This document shows, in pieces, positions 39,663 through 47,897 of a DNA stretch of 64,000 nucleotides. Below the pieces are notes generated by a model. The model did no database searches. It was not told the origin of the DNA and was given only the letters and a program-made list of their open reading frames with translations. Positions within the stretch are counted from its first letter, which is position 1. Every line of letters begins with the position of its first letter. Source of the DNA: Massilia alkalitolerans DSM 17462 (GTDB taxonomy: Bacteria > Pseudomonadota > Gammaproteobacteria > Burkholderiales > Burkholderiaceae_D); the NCBI RefSeq assembly GCF_000427785.1, contig NZ_ATYR01000006.1:1-64000 (forward strand), in the 5' to 3' direction. A program made the position numbers and the translations under genes.

Positions 39663-39728
39663 TGTCTCTTTCAGGACATCCCTAGTTTTGGACTTCACCC
39701 GCTCCCCAACCGGAGCGGGTTTTTTTTT
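39663..39728 (+). ncRNA. Putative small RNA, family copy 1
   Basis: The transcript is inferred to start near TGTCTC and to end in the T tract after the hairpin CCCGCTCC-CCAACC-GGAGCGGG. The roughly 30-nt core before the hairpin (GTCTCTTTCAGGACATCCCT, then AGTTTTGGACTT) is identical in copies 2 and 3, while the terminator loops differ. There is no ORF and no ribosome-binding site. The core's ATCCCT could pair with Shine-Dalgarno sequences. It sits between the secF terminator and the 3' end of the convergent FAD oxidase gene. It may belong to a known betaproteobacterial toxic small RNA family in Rfam; I cannot verify this. Confidence 0.7.
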
Positions 39729-39738
39729 GCTGAGGTTC

Positions 39739-41151
39739 TTACAAGTACCTGGCCCACAGTTCGTTGCTGAAACGGCCGGAAGGGTCGACTTTGCGTTTGA
39801 TCGCGCGCAAGGCTTCGGCCTCGGGGTAGGCGCGGTCGAACTGGGCCCGGGTGGCGTGCAGCTGGTAGGGCAGGTAGTAGCGCCCGCCGAAGGCGAGCGC
39901 GGTATCGATCATCGCGCGCGTCCACGCCGCAACCCGGCGCCGGGCGGCGGCATGGGTGCGCTGCTTGTAGTACACCACGAAGGAAAACACTTCCTCCTTC
40001 GCCCAGGGCAGCAGGGAGGTGCTGTCCGCCGGCGAATGGCGCACCGACACGTTCAGGACCTGGGCATCGTGCTGACGGATGGTCGCCGCCATGGCGCGGG
40101 CATAGGCGGCGAAGTGCCGCGCTGGGATGAAATATTCCTGCAGCACGTAAGTCGACACCAGGCGCGTGCGCGGCTCCAGCTCCGCCACGTCGAGGCTGGC
40201 TTCGTGGTTGCGCCATTTGACGCTGGGGCGGGCCAGCAGCAGCGGGTGGATCAGTTTGCTGCGCAACAGGTCGCCGCGCGGCAGCTCGGTCATGGCGAAC
40301 AGCACGTTCTGCTCGAGGCCGTAGGACTGGCCGCGCGGGACCAGCCTGGCCGTTTCGGTCAGGGCCTTGTTGGTCCTGCGCCAGGACACCGCGACCGGCG
40401 CGTCGAACAGCGGCGGCAGCAGGTCGGCGTTGTGGAAAACGCAGTCGCCGGCATCTGCCATGCGCTTGAACCAGGCGGGGTAGTCGTCGAGCGCCACCGA
40501 CTCCACGCTGCGTGCGATGCGGGTGTTGTGCGCCAGATCAAGCTCGACCTCGGTGATGACGCCCACTGCGCCATACCCACCGGCGGCGGCGCGCAACAAG
40601 TCGGCGTTGCGGCTGCGCGTCGCTTCCACGACCGTGCCGTCGGCCAGCACCAGCTGCAGGGCGCGCACCGAATTCACCACCGGCCCGTTGCCGACGTAGC
40701 GCCCGTGGGCATTCACCGACACGGCGCCGCCCACGGTGAAATTCGAAAAGCTCTGCATCGTGTGCACGGCCAGGCCCAGCGGGTCGAGCGCATCCTGCAG
40801 GTCGCGCCAGCGCATCCCGGCCTGGACCCGGGCCACTCTCGCGCCCGCATCCAGCCGGACGAGCCGGTTCATGCCGCGCATGTCGAGGTGCAGCCCACCG
40901 GTGATGGCAACCTGGCCGCCCATGCTGTAGCGGCCGCCGCCGACCGCGATCCTGCCGGACCAGGCGCGCACCGCCTGCGCGACCTCCTCGGTCGTGCACG
41001 GCGCGGCGACACGCGCGACTTCCACCGGATACAGCCCGGTAAGGTTGGGAATGGCGATCCCTGGCGCGGCCAGGGCACGGGGAGGCGACAAGGCCAGCAG
41101 GCCGGCCCCGGCCATGGCCTGGACGAGGAAGCGGCGACGTGATGGATGCAT
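39739..41151 (-). CDS. Tat-exported FAD-binding oxidase (VAO/GLO type)
   Basis: This 470-residue flavoprotein has a Tat signal (HPSRRRFLVQAMAGAGLLAL). The FAD-binding PCMH domain includes IAVGGGRYSMGGQVAITGG and SFSNFTVGGAVSVNAHGRYVGNGP, and the C terminus VDPSGRFSNELWARYL matches the aldono-lactone oxidase family. The position that often holds the His bound covalently to FAD (G-H-S-x-G-G-Q) is Tyr here. The substrate is probably a sugar lactone, alditol or similar, unproven. ATG 41151 starts the Tat signal; the ORF is open to ATG 41274. The gene lies between copies 1 and 2 of the putative sRNA, on the opposite strand. Confidence 0.78.
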   Translation of the reverse strand: MHPSRRRFLVQAMAGAGLLALSPPRALAAPGIAIPNLTGLYPVEVARVAAPCTTEEVAQAVRAWSGRIAVGGGRYSMGGQVAITGGLHLDMRGMNRLVRLDAGARVARVQAGMRWRDLQDALDPLGLAVHTMQSFSNFTVGGAVSVNAHGRYVGNGPVVNSVRALQLVLADGTVVEATRSRNADLLRAAAGGYGAVGVITEVELDLAHNTRIARSVESVALDDYPAWFKRMADAGDCVFHNADLLPPLFDAPVAVSWRRTNKALTETARLVPRGQSYGLEQNVLFAMTELPRGDLLRSKLIHPLLLARPSVKWRNHEASLDVAELEPRTRLVSTYVLQEYFIPARHFAAYARAMAATIRQHDAQVLNVSVRHSPADSTSLLPWAKEEVFSFVVYYKQRTHAAARRRVAAWTRAMIDTALAFGGRYYLPYQLHATRAQFDRAYPEAEALRAIKRKVDPSGRFSNELWARYL

Positions 41152-41331
41152 GCGTTCGAGGAGTGAAGGGTTTGGCCGGAGTGGCAAACCCGGAGCATCC
41201 AGTAGCTTTACCTGCCCGGCAAGCCATTGCTGCGCCGGTAGCATGCCCTGATACCGCGCGTATCGTGTGGACATGCTGACAATTTGTTCACTTAAGTGAA
41301 TCAGCGCACGGAGCGGATCGAAGCGCAGCCC

Positions 41332-41337
41332 TAAAGT
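41332..41337 (+). promoter_or_regulatory. Putative -10 element of sRNA copy 2
   Basis: TAAAGT in the same register as TATAGT before copies 1 and 3, followed by GGAACC and the conserved core. Confidence 0.5.
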
Positions 41338-41342
41338 GGAAC

Positions 41343-41404
41343 CGTCTCTTTCAGGACATCCCTAGTTTTGGACTTCACCCGCTCCACGGAGCGGGTTTTT
41401 TTTT
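41343..41404 (+). ncRNA. Putative small RNA, family copy 2
   Basis: The core is identical to copies 1 and 3 (GTCTCTTTCAGGACATCCCT onward). The terminator is CCCGCTCC-AC-GGAGCGGG followed by nine T. It lies in the gap between the divergent FAD oxidase start and copy 3. With copy 3 it occupies most of the otherwise gene-free 415 bp between the oxidase and HDOD genes. Confidence 0.7.
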
Positions 41405-41489
41405 GCGGCGGCCTTGCGCGAGCGCATGCGCGACGGACTGTGTGAACCAGCGTACGGAAGCGGCCTCGTGCGCGGCTTATAGTGGAACC

Positions 41490-41551
41490 GTCTCTTTCAG
41501 GACATCCCTAGTTTTGGACTTTGCCCGCTCCACCGAGCGGGCATTTTTTTT
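41490..41551 (+). ncRNA. Putative small RNA, family copy 3
   Basis: The conserved core is preceded by TATAGTGGAACC and ends in the hairpin GCCCGCTC-CACC-GAGCGGGC, then A and a T run. The hairpin bases differ from copies 1 and 2 in a compensated way (an added G-C pair at the base, an altered loop), which supports selection for a terminator structure. Its T run merges into the TTTACCAAGTGGTAAAAATT motif and the 3' end of the convergent HDOD gene. Confidence 0.7.
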
Positions 41552-41566
41552 ACCAAGTGGTAAAAA

Positions 41567-42415
41567 TTAGAGCAGGGCCGCGGTCAGGCTCTTCACTTCG
41601 TCGGCCGATTCGGCCAGCACCTGGGCCAGGGTGCCTTCGCCGATGGTGAAATCGATGGTGGCGGCCGAGTCGAGCGTGGTCGCGCCCGGACGCGCGTGCA
41701 ACGGGGAGGGGAAGGGGGCCAGGTCCTTGGCCAGCAGCAGGGTGTCGCCCAGGGTTTCCGGCGGCAGGGCGCGCATGCCGTTCCACAGCGCCTCGATGGC
41801 GCCCATCACGGGCACCGGCACGCCGCGCTTGAGCAGCACGCCGCGTCCGATCGCCACTTCGCCGTGCTCGATCCACTCCGCGACGCTGTCGCCGGTGGAA
41901 TCGTCGAGCAGGCCGGGAAATTCGCCGGCGCGCGAGAGCAAATAGAAGCCGCCCACCTCGTGCACGATACCGGCGAACAGCGCGGTTTCCGGATCGACGA
42001 AGGAGACGCGGCGCGCGATCACCTGCGCCAGCGCGGCCACGTGGGCCGAATGGATCCACAGGGCGTCGGCCTTGGCGCGCAGGCCGGGATCGACGATTTC
42101 GCCGGCCAGCTGGCGCACGATGACCGAGGCGGCCAGTGCGCCGAGGGTGCGAAAGCCCACGCGCTGCACGGCCGCGCGGACGTTGGTGACGTCATGGCCG
42201 GCGCGGTTGTAGGCCACCGAGTTGGCGATCGCCACGGTGCGCGCGGCGAGCAGGGGCTCGGCCTGCACCAGGCGCGCCGCCATGTCGGTGTGGCAATCGG
42301 GTTCGTTCAGCGCGCGCTGCAGCTTGAGCGTCGCATCGACGTTGGTGGGAAAGCTGAGTTCGCCGCGGCTGGCCTGGGCGGCAATGCTCTTGAGGGCGGA
42401 GAGTCGGTCCATCAA
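41567..42415 (-). CDS. HDOD domain protein
   Basis: This 282-residue cytoplasmic protein is mostly a single HDOD domain (an HD-related output domain linked to signalling). It has the helical LLAARTVAIANSVAYNRAG segment, VRAAVQRVGFRTLGALAASVIV, and WIHSAHVAALAQVIARR then AGIVHEVGGFYLLSR, where the degenerate HD motif sits. HDOD proteins usually lack phosphohydrolase activity and act as adaptors. No receiver or GGDEF domain is fused. The first two codons are both ATG. Confidence 0.82.
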   Translation of the reverse strand: MMDRLSALKSIAAQASRGELSFPTNVDATLKLQRALNEPDCHTDMAARLVQAEPLLAARTVAIANSVAYNRAGHDVTNVRAAVQRVGFRTLGALAASVIVRQLAGEIVDPGLRAKADALWIHSAHVAALAQVIARRVSFVDPETALFAGIVHEVGGFYLLSRAGEFPGLLDDSTGDSVAEWIEHGEVAIGRGVLLKRGVPVPVMGAIEALWNGMRALPPETLGDTLLLAKDLAPFPSPLHARPGATTLDSAATIDFTIGEGTLAQVLAESADEVKSLTAALL

Positions 42416-42488
42416 AAAATTATACCCCCATCGCCCCGTCCAGCTGGGAAAACTTTCCCTGTGGAATTATTCTAGTGTTTGATTTGCA

Positions 42489-42770
42489 TCAAGGTTCACT
42501 GAAGATGGCGTCGCAGCCTTCCTTCTGTTCTTCACGGTCTTCCAGCTCATCGACCAGACCCATGTCGAGCAGTTCTTCACTCGCATTCATGAAGCTGTTG
42601 AGCTTGGTTGCGCCGATGAGGCGGTAGATCTCGCCGGCTTCGTTGCGGACGCCGATTAGCATGGCTTCCTGCTTGACTTCGTCCAGGGGAGCGACGTCCA
42701 GCAGGATGTTACCGATGATGTGCTTGTCGAAATGGGCAGGCTTCTTGCCTTCGATCAGGGATGTTTTCAA
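42489..42770 (-). CDS. Conserved small protein downstream of a MarR regulator
   Basis: This 93-residue acidic cytoplasmic protein reads KPAHFDKHIIGNILLDVAPLDEVKQEAMLIGVRNEAGEIYRLIG and ends in a Glu/Asp-rich tail. No domain is recognised and no signal or membrane segment is seen. Its ATG overlaps the MarR stop by 4 bp (ATGA), which indicates translational coupling and a shared role. Confidence 0.7.
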   Translation of the reverse strand: MKTSLIEGKKPAHFDKHIIGNILLDVAPLDEVKQEAMLIGVRNEAGEIYRLIGATKLNSFMNASEELLDMGLVDELEDREEQKEGCDAIFSEP

Positions 42771-43234
42771 GGCAATTCCTTTGCTTGTGGTGGTTGGGGA
42801 GGAAGACTACCGGAGGCGATCTGGTCGCGCAGCTTGCGCAGAACGTTTTCCAGGGCATCGAAGTCGGCTTCGCCATAGCTCGAAAACAGCTGCTTGCCGT
42901 GTGCGATTACCTTCGGGAACACGTCGCGGAATACGCCGTCGCCGGCAGGCGTGAGGCGCACGAAGAAGGAGCGCTTGTCGTCGCTGCTGCGTTCGCGCAG
43001 CACCAGGCCTTTCTGTTCCAGCCGTTCGATCACGCCGGTGAGGGTGCCCTTGGTGATCAGGGTGCGCTCGCCGAGTTCCTTGTAGCTCATGCCGGGCGTG
43101 TTGCCCAGCGTGGCAATGATATCGAACTGCGCGTGCGTCAACCCGTGCTGGCGCACCGATTCGCCGGAAAAACGCTCGAAGCCTTGCATGCACTCGGCCA
43201 GCAGCCGGACGCTCTTTAAATATCGTTCCCCCAT
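42767..43234 (-). CDS. MarR-family transcriptional regulator
   Basis: This 155-residue winged-helix regulator has recognition region GMSYKELGERTLITKGTLTGVIERLEQKGLV and wing LRERSSDDKRSFFVRLTPAGDGVF, typical of MarR. The ligand is unknown. It forms a two-gene operon with the small acidic protein and is divergent from the ArgR-like regulator; the shared 128-bp intergenic region may carry its operator. Confidence 0.88.
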   Translation of the reverse strand: MGERYLKSVRLLAECMQGFERFSGESVRQHGLTHAQFDIIATLGNTPGMSYKELGERTLITKGTLTGVIERLEQKGLVLRERSSDDKRSFFVRLTPAGDGVFRDVFPKVIAHGKQLFSSYGEADFDALENVLRKLRDQIASGSLPPQPPQAKELP

Positions 43235-43362
43235 GGGCAGGATTATAGCTGGCCGCAGGCGTTTTTCCGGAACGGCATCGAACGGGCTGGACGATGGCGC
43301 TTGCTCGCCACTTCATTATCTCCGGTATCATTATTCCTTGATGACACCGCCCGTCCGTTCCG

Positions 43363-44301
43363 ATGCAGCCTTCTGACCTGTCCCTCCTGGCACAGGAACG
43401 TCCGCTGCGCGTGCTGCTGGTGAACGCCGGCGAACCGGACATGCTGACTTGGTCCGGCCTGGTCCAGCCGCTGCGCCTGGCCGCCAAGCTGCTCGGCCCC
43501 GAGCTGCTGCACGTCGACGTGCGCAGTCCCGACAAGTTCAGCGACTCGCAGCGCCACTGGCACCTGGTGCTGCTGGTGGCCGACGAGGCCGAGGCCGCCC
43601 TGAAGCCGGCCAACTGCCGCGCCCTGGTCGACCGCTGCCGCGCGGCGCCGTTCTGGGGCGGGGTGGGGGCCGGCGTGCTGTGGCTGGCCGACGCCGGCGC
43701 CCTGCACGGCGTGCGCACCGCCTTGCCCTGGGCGCTGTACCCCGACACCAATGCGCTGGCCGAGCAGGCCCTGTTCACCCCCAACCTGTACGAGTTCGAC
43801 CGCAACCGCCTGACTTGCTGCGGCGGCGCGGCCAGCATCGATTTCGCCCTGACCCTGGTCGAGATGCTGTTCGGCGCGGGCCTGCAGGCCCAGGTGAAGG
43901 AAATCCTGTGCGTGGACCGGGTGCGCGGCAAGGACGAGCGCCAGCGCGTGGCCCTGCAGGCGCGCTTCGGCACCTTGCAGCCGAAGCTGACCGAGGCGGT
44001 CGCCTTGATGGAAGCCAACATCGAAGAGCCCCTGTCCACCGACGATATCGCGCAGCTGTCCGGCATCTCACGGCGCCAGCTGGAACGCCTGTTCAAGCAA
44101 TACCTCGGCAGCCTGCCTTCGCGCTACTACCTCGAACTGCGCCTGCAGCGGGCGCGCAAGCTGCTGCTGGAGACGAACTACTCGATCGTGCAGGTGGGGC
44201 TGATGTGCGGCTTCTCGTCCGGCTCGCATTTTTCGACGGCCTTCGGAGCCTTGTTCGGGAATACGCCGCGGGAAGAGCGGCAACGCAAGCTCGCGCAGTG
44301 A
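43363..44301 (+). CDS. argR: ArgR-like AraC/GlxA-family regulator of arginine catabolism
   Basis: This 312-residue protein has an N-terminal DJ-1/PfpI-like (GlxA) domain (about 15-195) and a C-terminal AraC HTH domain: IEEPLSTDDIAQLSGISRRQLERLFKQYLG, then YYLELRLQRARKLLLETNYSIVQVGLMCGFSSGSHFSTAF and TPREER. The domain layout and HTH sequence match Pseudomonas ArgR, which activates the aru genes with arginine, and not the E. coli ArgR fold. It sits directly upstream of aruC, in the same direction. An ArgR-type site lies in the gap between them. Confidence 0.88.
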   Translation: MQPSDLSLLAQERPLRVLLVNAGEPDMLTWSGLVQPLRLAAKLLGPELLHVDVRSPDKFSDSQRHWHLVLLVADEAEAALKPANCRALVDRCRAAPFWGGVGAGVLWLADAGALHGVRTALPWALYPDTNALAEQALFTPNLYEFDRNRLTCCGGAASIDFALTLVEMLFGAGLQAQVKEILCVDRVRGKDERQRVALQARFGTLQPKLTEAVALMEANIEEPLSTDDIAQLSGISRRQLERLFKQYLGSLPSRYYLELRLQRARKLLLETNYSIVQVGLMCGFSSGSHFSTAFGALFGNTPREERQRKLAQ

Positions 44302-44358
44302 ACGCGGCGGGTGATGTTGGTAATCACTTAATATTTCCCGACCAAAAACGAAAATCCC

Positions 44359-44401
44359 TGTCGCACTTCTGCAAGAACTTGTCAGGGTGGCTTTCTATAA
44401 T
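44359..44401 (+). promoter_or_regulatory. Putative ArgR direct-repeat operator and aruC promoter
   Basis: TGTCGC at 44359 is followed by 8 nt, AA (44373-44374) and 5 nt, then TGTCAG at 44380, a 21-bp direct repeat. This matches the half-site TGTCGC-N8-AA-N5 described for Pseudomonas ArgR. A perfect -10, TATAAT, lies at 44396-44401 with no -35 of its own, so the operator covers the -35 region as at activated promoters. The aruC ATG is 58 nt further on. Confidence 0.7.
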
Positions 44402-44459
44402 GGCTTGAACCTGCGCGGCAATGGGCCCGCGTACAACGATCATCCATGAGGAAGAAGCC

Positions 44460-45701
44460 ATGAACGCAAACCTTGACTCCGGTGTCACCACGCGGCCTGT
44501 CACCCGGCAGACCTTCGACGAAGTCCTCTGCCCGACCTATGCCCCGGCCGCCATGGTGCCGGTGCGCGCGAAGGGCCTGGACGTGTGGGACCAGGAAGGC
44601 AAGCGTTACCTGGACTTCACCTCGGGCATCGCCGTCTCGAGCCTGGGCCACTGCAACCCGGAACTGGTCGCGGCCGTGACCGAACAGATCAACACCCTCT
44701 GGCACCTGGGTAACGGCTACACCAACGAGCCGGTGCTGCGCCTGGGCCGCGCCCTGACCGAAGCCACCTTCGCCGACCGCGCCTTCTTCTGCAACTCGGG
44801 TGCCGAAGCCAACGAAGCAGCCCTGAAGCTGGCCCGCAAGTACGCGCACACCAAGTTCGGCCCGCACAAGTCGCGCATCGTCTCCTGCCTGTCGTCCTTC
44901 CACGGCCGCACCCTGTTCACCGTCTCGGTGGGCGGCCAGCCGAAGTACACCGAAGGCTTCGAGCCGCTGCCGCCGGAACTGAGCCACATCCCCTACAACG
45001 ACATCGAGGCCGCGCGCGCCGCCATCACCGACGATGTCGCCGCCGTGATCGTCGAGCCGATCCAGGGCGAGGGCGGCGTGATCCCGGGCGACCACGCCTA
45101 CCTCAAGGCCCTGCGCGAGCTGTGCGACCAGACCGGCGCGCTGCTGGTGTTCGACGAAGTGCAGTCGGGCGTCGGCCGCACCGGCGCCTTCTATGCCTAT
45201 ATGGACACCGGCGTCACCCCGGACATCCTGACCTCGGCCAAGGCCCTGGGCAACGGCTACCCGATCGGCGCCATGATCACCACCGAGGAAATCGGCATGC
45301 ACCTCAACGTCGGTTCGCACGGCACCACCTACGGCGGCAACCCGCTGGCCGGCACCGTCGGCCTGAAGGTCGTCGAGACCATCAACACCCCGAGCTTCCT
45401 GGCGCGCGTGCGTGAAGCCAGCAGCAAGATCTTCGCCAACCTGGAGAAGCTCGCCGCCGAGTACCCGCAGGTGTTCGGCAAGCCGCGCGGCCTGGGCCTC
45501 CTGATCGGCCTGCCGATGGCCGCCGACTACAAGGGCCGCTCCAAGGACTACACCAAGATCTGCGAAAAAATGGGCTTGATGCTCCTGATCGCGGGCCCGG
45601 ACGTGGTGCGCCTGGCGCCGGCCCTGGTGGTGTCGGACGAGCAGATCGCGGAAGCCGATCGCGTGATGCGCGAGGCGGTCGAGGCATTCATCGCAGGCTG
45701 A
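44460..45701 (+). CDS. aruC: Succinylornithine/acetylornithine transaminase
   Basis: This 413-residue PLP enzyme of aminotransferase class III is step 3 of the AST pathway, converting succinylornithine and 2-oxoglutarate to succinylglutamate semialdehyde and glutamate. The PLP Lys is in LTSAKALGNGYPIGAM and the cofactor phosphate site is in NSGAEANEAALKLARKYA. FDEVQSGVGRTG is the usual cofactor Asp segment. ATG 44460 follows GAGGAAGAAGCC; the upstream in-frame codon at 44421 is not needed. It may also serve as ArgD in biosynthesis, as in Pseudomonas. Confidence 0.93.
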   Translation: MNANLDSGVTTRPVTRQTFDEVLCPTYAPAAMVPVRAKGLDVWDQEGKRYLDFTSGIAVSSLGHCNPELVAAVTEQINTLWHLGNGYTNEPVLRLGRALTEATFADRAFFCNSGAEANEAALKLARKYAHTKFGPHKSRIVSCLSSFHGRTLFTVSVGGQPKYTEGFEPLPPELSHIPYNDIEAARAAITDDVAAVIVEPIQGEGGVIPGDHAYLKALRELCDQTGALLVFDEVQSGVGRTGAFYAYMDTGVTPDILTSAKALGNGYPIGAMITTEEIGMHLNVGSHGTTYGGNPLAGTVGLKVVETINTPSFLARVREASSKIFANLEKLAAEYPQVFGKPRGLGLLIGLPMAADYKGRSKDYTKICEKMGLMLLIAGPDVVRLAPALVVSDEQIAEADRVMREAVEAFIAG

Positions 45702-45810
45702 TTCCCAGCCTGCATCCGGCCGGCCCACCGAGGTAAAGTGTTAACTTCGGATGCGGCCGGCCTCGCAGTTCAAGCTGATCGCTTTGAGTTGATCTCTACC
45801 AGGAGTTCGC

Positions 45811-46851
45811 ATGTTTGTAGTCCGACCGGTTGAACGCGCGGATATCGGGGCCCTCGAGGCCATGGCTGGGGTCACGATCCCCGGCGTGCACACGCTGCCG
45901 CGCACGCGCGAAGCCATCGTCGCGGCGGTCGAGCGTTCCATCGCCTCGTTCGCCGCGCACGTCGACATCCCGAGCGAGGAGTCCTACCAGTTCGTGCTGG
46001 AAGACTTGCGCACGCGCGACGTGGTCGGCACCGCGTCGATCCACGCCTCGGCCGGCTCGAACGGCACCTATTTCGCGTTCCGCAACGACGTGATCCAGCA
46101 GGTCTCGCGCGACCTGAACATCAGCCACAGCGTGCATGCACTGACCCTGTGCTCGGAACTGACGGCCTACTCGCACCTCTCAGGTTTTTATATCCGCAAC
46201 CGCGAGGGCGCCGGCATCGAGGCCGCGCTGCTGTCGCGCGCACGCCTGCTGTACGCCGTGCTGGCGCCGCACCGCTTCGGCGACCGCTTCTTCGTGCCGC
46301 TGGCCGGCGTCACCGACGGCGAGGGCCAGTCGCCGTTCTGGAACGCGCTGGGCCGCAAGTTCTTCAAGATGGACTTCCTCGAGGCCGAGCGCGTCATCGA
46401 CGGCGCTAGAAACCGCACCCTGATCGTCGAGCTGATGCCGCACTATCCGGTCTACGTGCCGCTGCTGCCGGGCGACGCCCAGGCCGCCCTCGGCCAGATC
46501 CACCCGAGCGGCCAGCTGGCCTTCAAGCTGCTCACGCAGGAGGGCTTCGAGGCCGACGAGTACATCGACATCTTCGACGGCGGCCCGATCCTGCAGGCCC
46601 ACAGGAATGCGCTGCGCTCCTTCTGCGCCTCGCAGGTGCGCCAGGTCGAGAGTGCCGGCCGCGCGGCGGGCAGCGCGAACGGTCACGACGAACTGGTGAC
46701 CTACGCGGTGGCCAGCAACGAACAGAACTTCCGCGCCGTCATCACCGCCTGCCCGCCGGCCGAATCCAGCCAGGTGGTCTGCCTGTCGCGCGACGCCCAG
46801 CAGGCGCTCGGCGTGTCGCCCGGCGACAGCGTCACCTGCGTGCGCATCTGA
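45811..46851 (+). CDS. aruF: Arginine N-succinyltransferase, alpha subunit
   Basis: This 346-residue GNAT-related acyltransferase starts arginine breakdown by moving succinyl from CoA to arginine. It has VRPVERADIGALEAMAG, SYQFVLEDLRTRDVVGTASIHA, LTLCSELTAYSHLSGFYI and GQSPFWNALGRKFFKMDF, the standard AstA blocks. It is paralogous along its length to the next gene, giving the two-subunit form known from Pseudomonas. AGGAG precedes the ATG. Confidence 0.92.
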   Translation: MFVVRPVERADIGALEAMAGVTIPGVHTLPRTREAIVAAVERSIASFAAHVDIPSEESYQFVLEDLRTRDVVGTASIHASAGSNGTYFAFRNDVIQQVSRDLNISHSVHALTLCSELTAYSHLSGFYIRNREGAGIEAALLSRARLLYAVLAPHRFGDRFFVPLAGVTDGEGQSPFWNALGRKFFKMDFLEAERVIDGARNRTLIVELMPHYPVYVPLLPGDAQAALGQIHPSGQLAFKLLTQEGFEADEYIDIFDGGPILQAHRNALRSFCASQVRQVESAGRAAGSANGHDELVTYAVASNEQNFRAVITACPPAESSQVVCLSRDAQQALGVSPGDSVTCVRI

Positions 46852-46862
46852 GAGGGGAATTG

Positions 46863-47897
46863 ATGCTCGTAATCCGTGCAGTGAAAACCGACGACCTGGA
46901 CGCCCTGATCGAGATGGCGCGCCAGGCCGGCAGCGGCATGACCACGCTGAAGCCCGATCGCAAGATGCTGGGCGACCGCGTCGCGACGGCGGTGGCCTCG
47001 TTCAACGAAAGCATTCCGCCCGAAAAGCGCGACTACATGTTCGTGCTCGAGCATACCGAGGATGGCAGCATCGCCGGCGTGTGCGCAATCAAGGGCGCGG
47101 TCGGCCTCACCGAGCCTTTCTACAACTATCGCATCGGCACCCTGGTGCACTGCAGCCGCGAACTGAACGTGTTCACGCGGATGGAGACCCTGTACCTGTC
47201 GAACGACCTGACCGGCTCGTCCGAGCTGTGCTCGCTGTTCCTGCTGCCCCAGTACCGCGCCGGCTTCAACGGCAAGTGGCTGTCGAAAAGCCGCTTCCTG
47301 TTCATCGCCCAGTTCCAGCAGCTGTTCACCGAGAAGATCATCGCCGAGATGCGCGGCTACCAGGACGAGAACGGCGTCTCGCCCTTCTACGAGGGCCTGG
47401 GCCGCCACTTCTTCAAGATGGACTTCGACCACGTCGACGGGCTGACCGCGCTCGGCAAGAAGTCCTTCATCGCCGAGCTGATGCCGCGCCAGCCGCTCTA
47501 CGTGGACTATCTGCCGGAGTCGGCGCGCGAGGTCATCGGCAAGGTCCATACCTCGACCCAGCCGGCGCGCAAGCTCCTGGAGAACGAGGGCATGCACTAC
47601 GAAGGCTATGTCGACATCTTCGATGCCGGCCCGGTGCTGCAGGGCCGCGTGTCCGAGCTGCGCGCGGTGCGCGACAGCGTGCTGGCGGAGGCGGTCGAAG
47701 GCGTCCACGAGGAAGAGACCGAGCATCTGCTGGTGTCGAACACCAGGCTCACCGATTTCCGCATGATCCTGACCCGCGGCGTGCCGGGCGCCGCCTGCAT
47801 CGCGCTGTCGGCGCAGGAGATGTCGCAGCTGCACGTGCAGGCCGGCGAAGAAGTACGCACGCTGCCCCTCAACACAAGGAAGAACGCGAATGCCTAA
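46863..47897 (+). CDS. aruG: Arginine N-succinyltransferase, beta subunit
   Basis: This 344-residue subunit is closer to single-chain AstA. It has LVIRAVKTDDLDALIEMARQAGSGMTTLKPD, SELCSLFLLPQYRAGFNGKWLSKSRFLFIAQF and VSPFYEGLGRHFFKMDFD. The ATG at 46863 follows AGGGG. It begins 11 bp after aruF and overlaps astD by 8 bp, so it is tightly co-translated. Confidence 0.93.
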   Translation: MLVIRAVKTDDLDALIEMARQAGSGMTTLKPDRKMLGDRVATAVASFNESIPPEKRDYMFVLEHTEDGSIAGVCAIKGAVGLTEPFYNYRIGTLVHCSRELNVFTRMETLYLSNDLTGSSELCSLFLLPQYRAGFNGKWLSKSRFLFIAQFQQLFTEKIIAEMRGYQDENGVSPFYEGLGRHFFKMDFDHVDGLTALGKKSFIAELMPRQPLYVDYLPESAREVIGKVHTSTQPARKLLENEGMHYEGYVDIFDAGPVLQGRVSELRAVRDSVLAEAVEGVHEEETEHLLVSNTRLTDFRMILTRGVPGAACIALSAQEMSQLHVQAGEEVRTLPLNTRKNANA

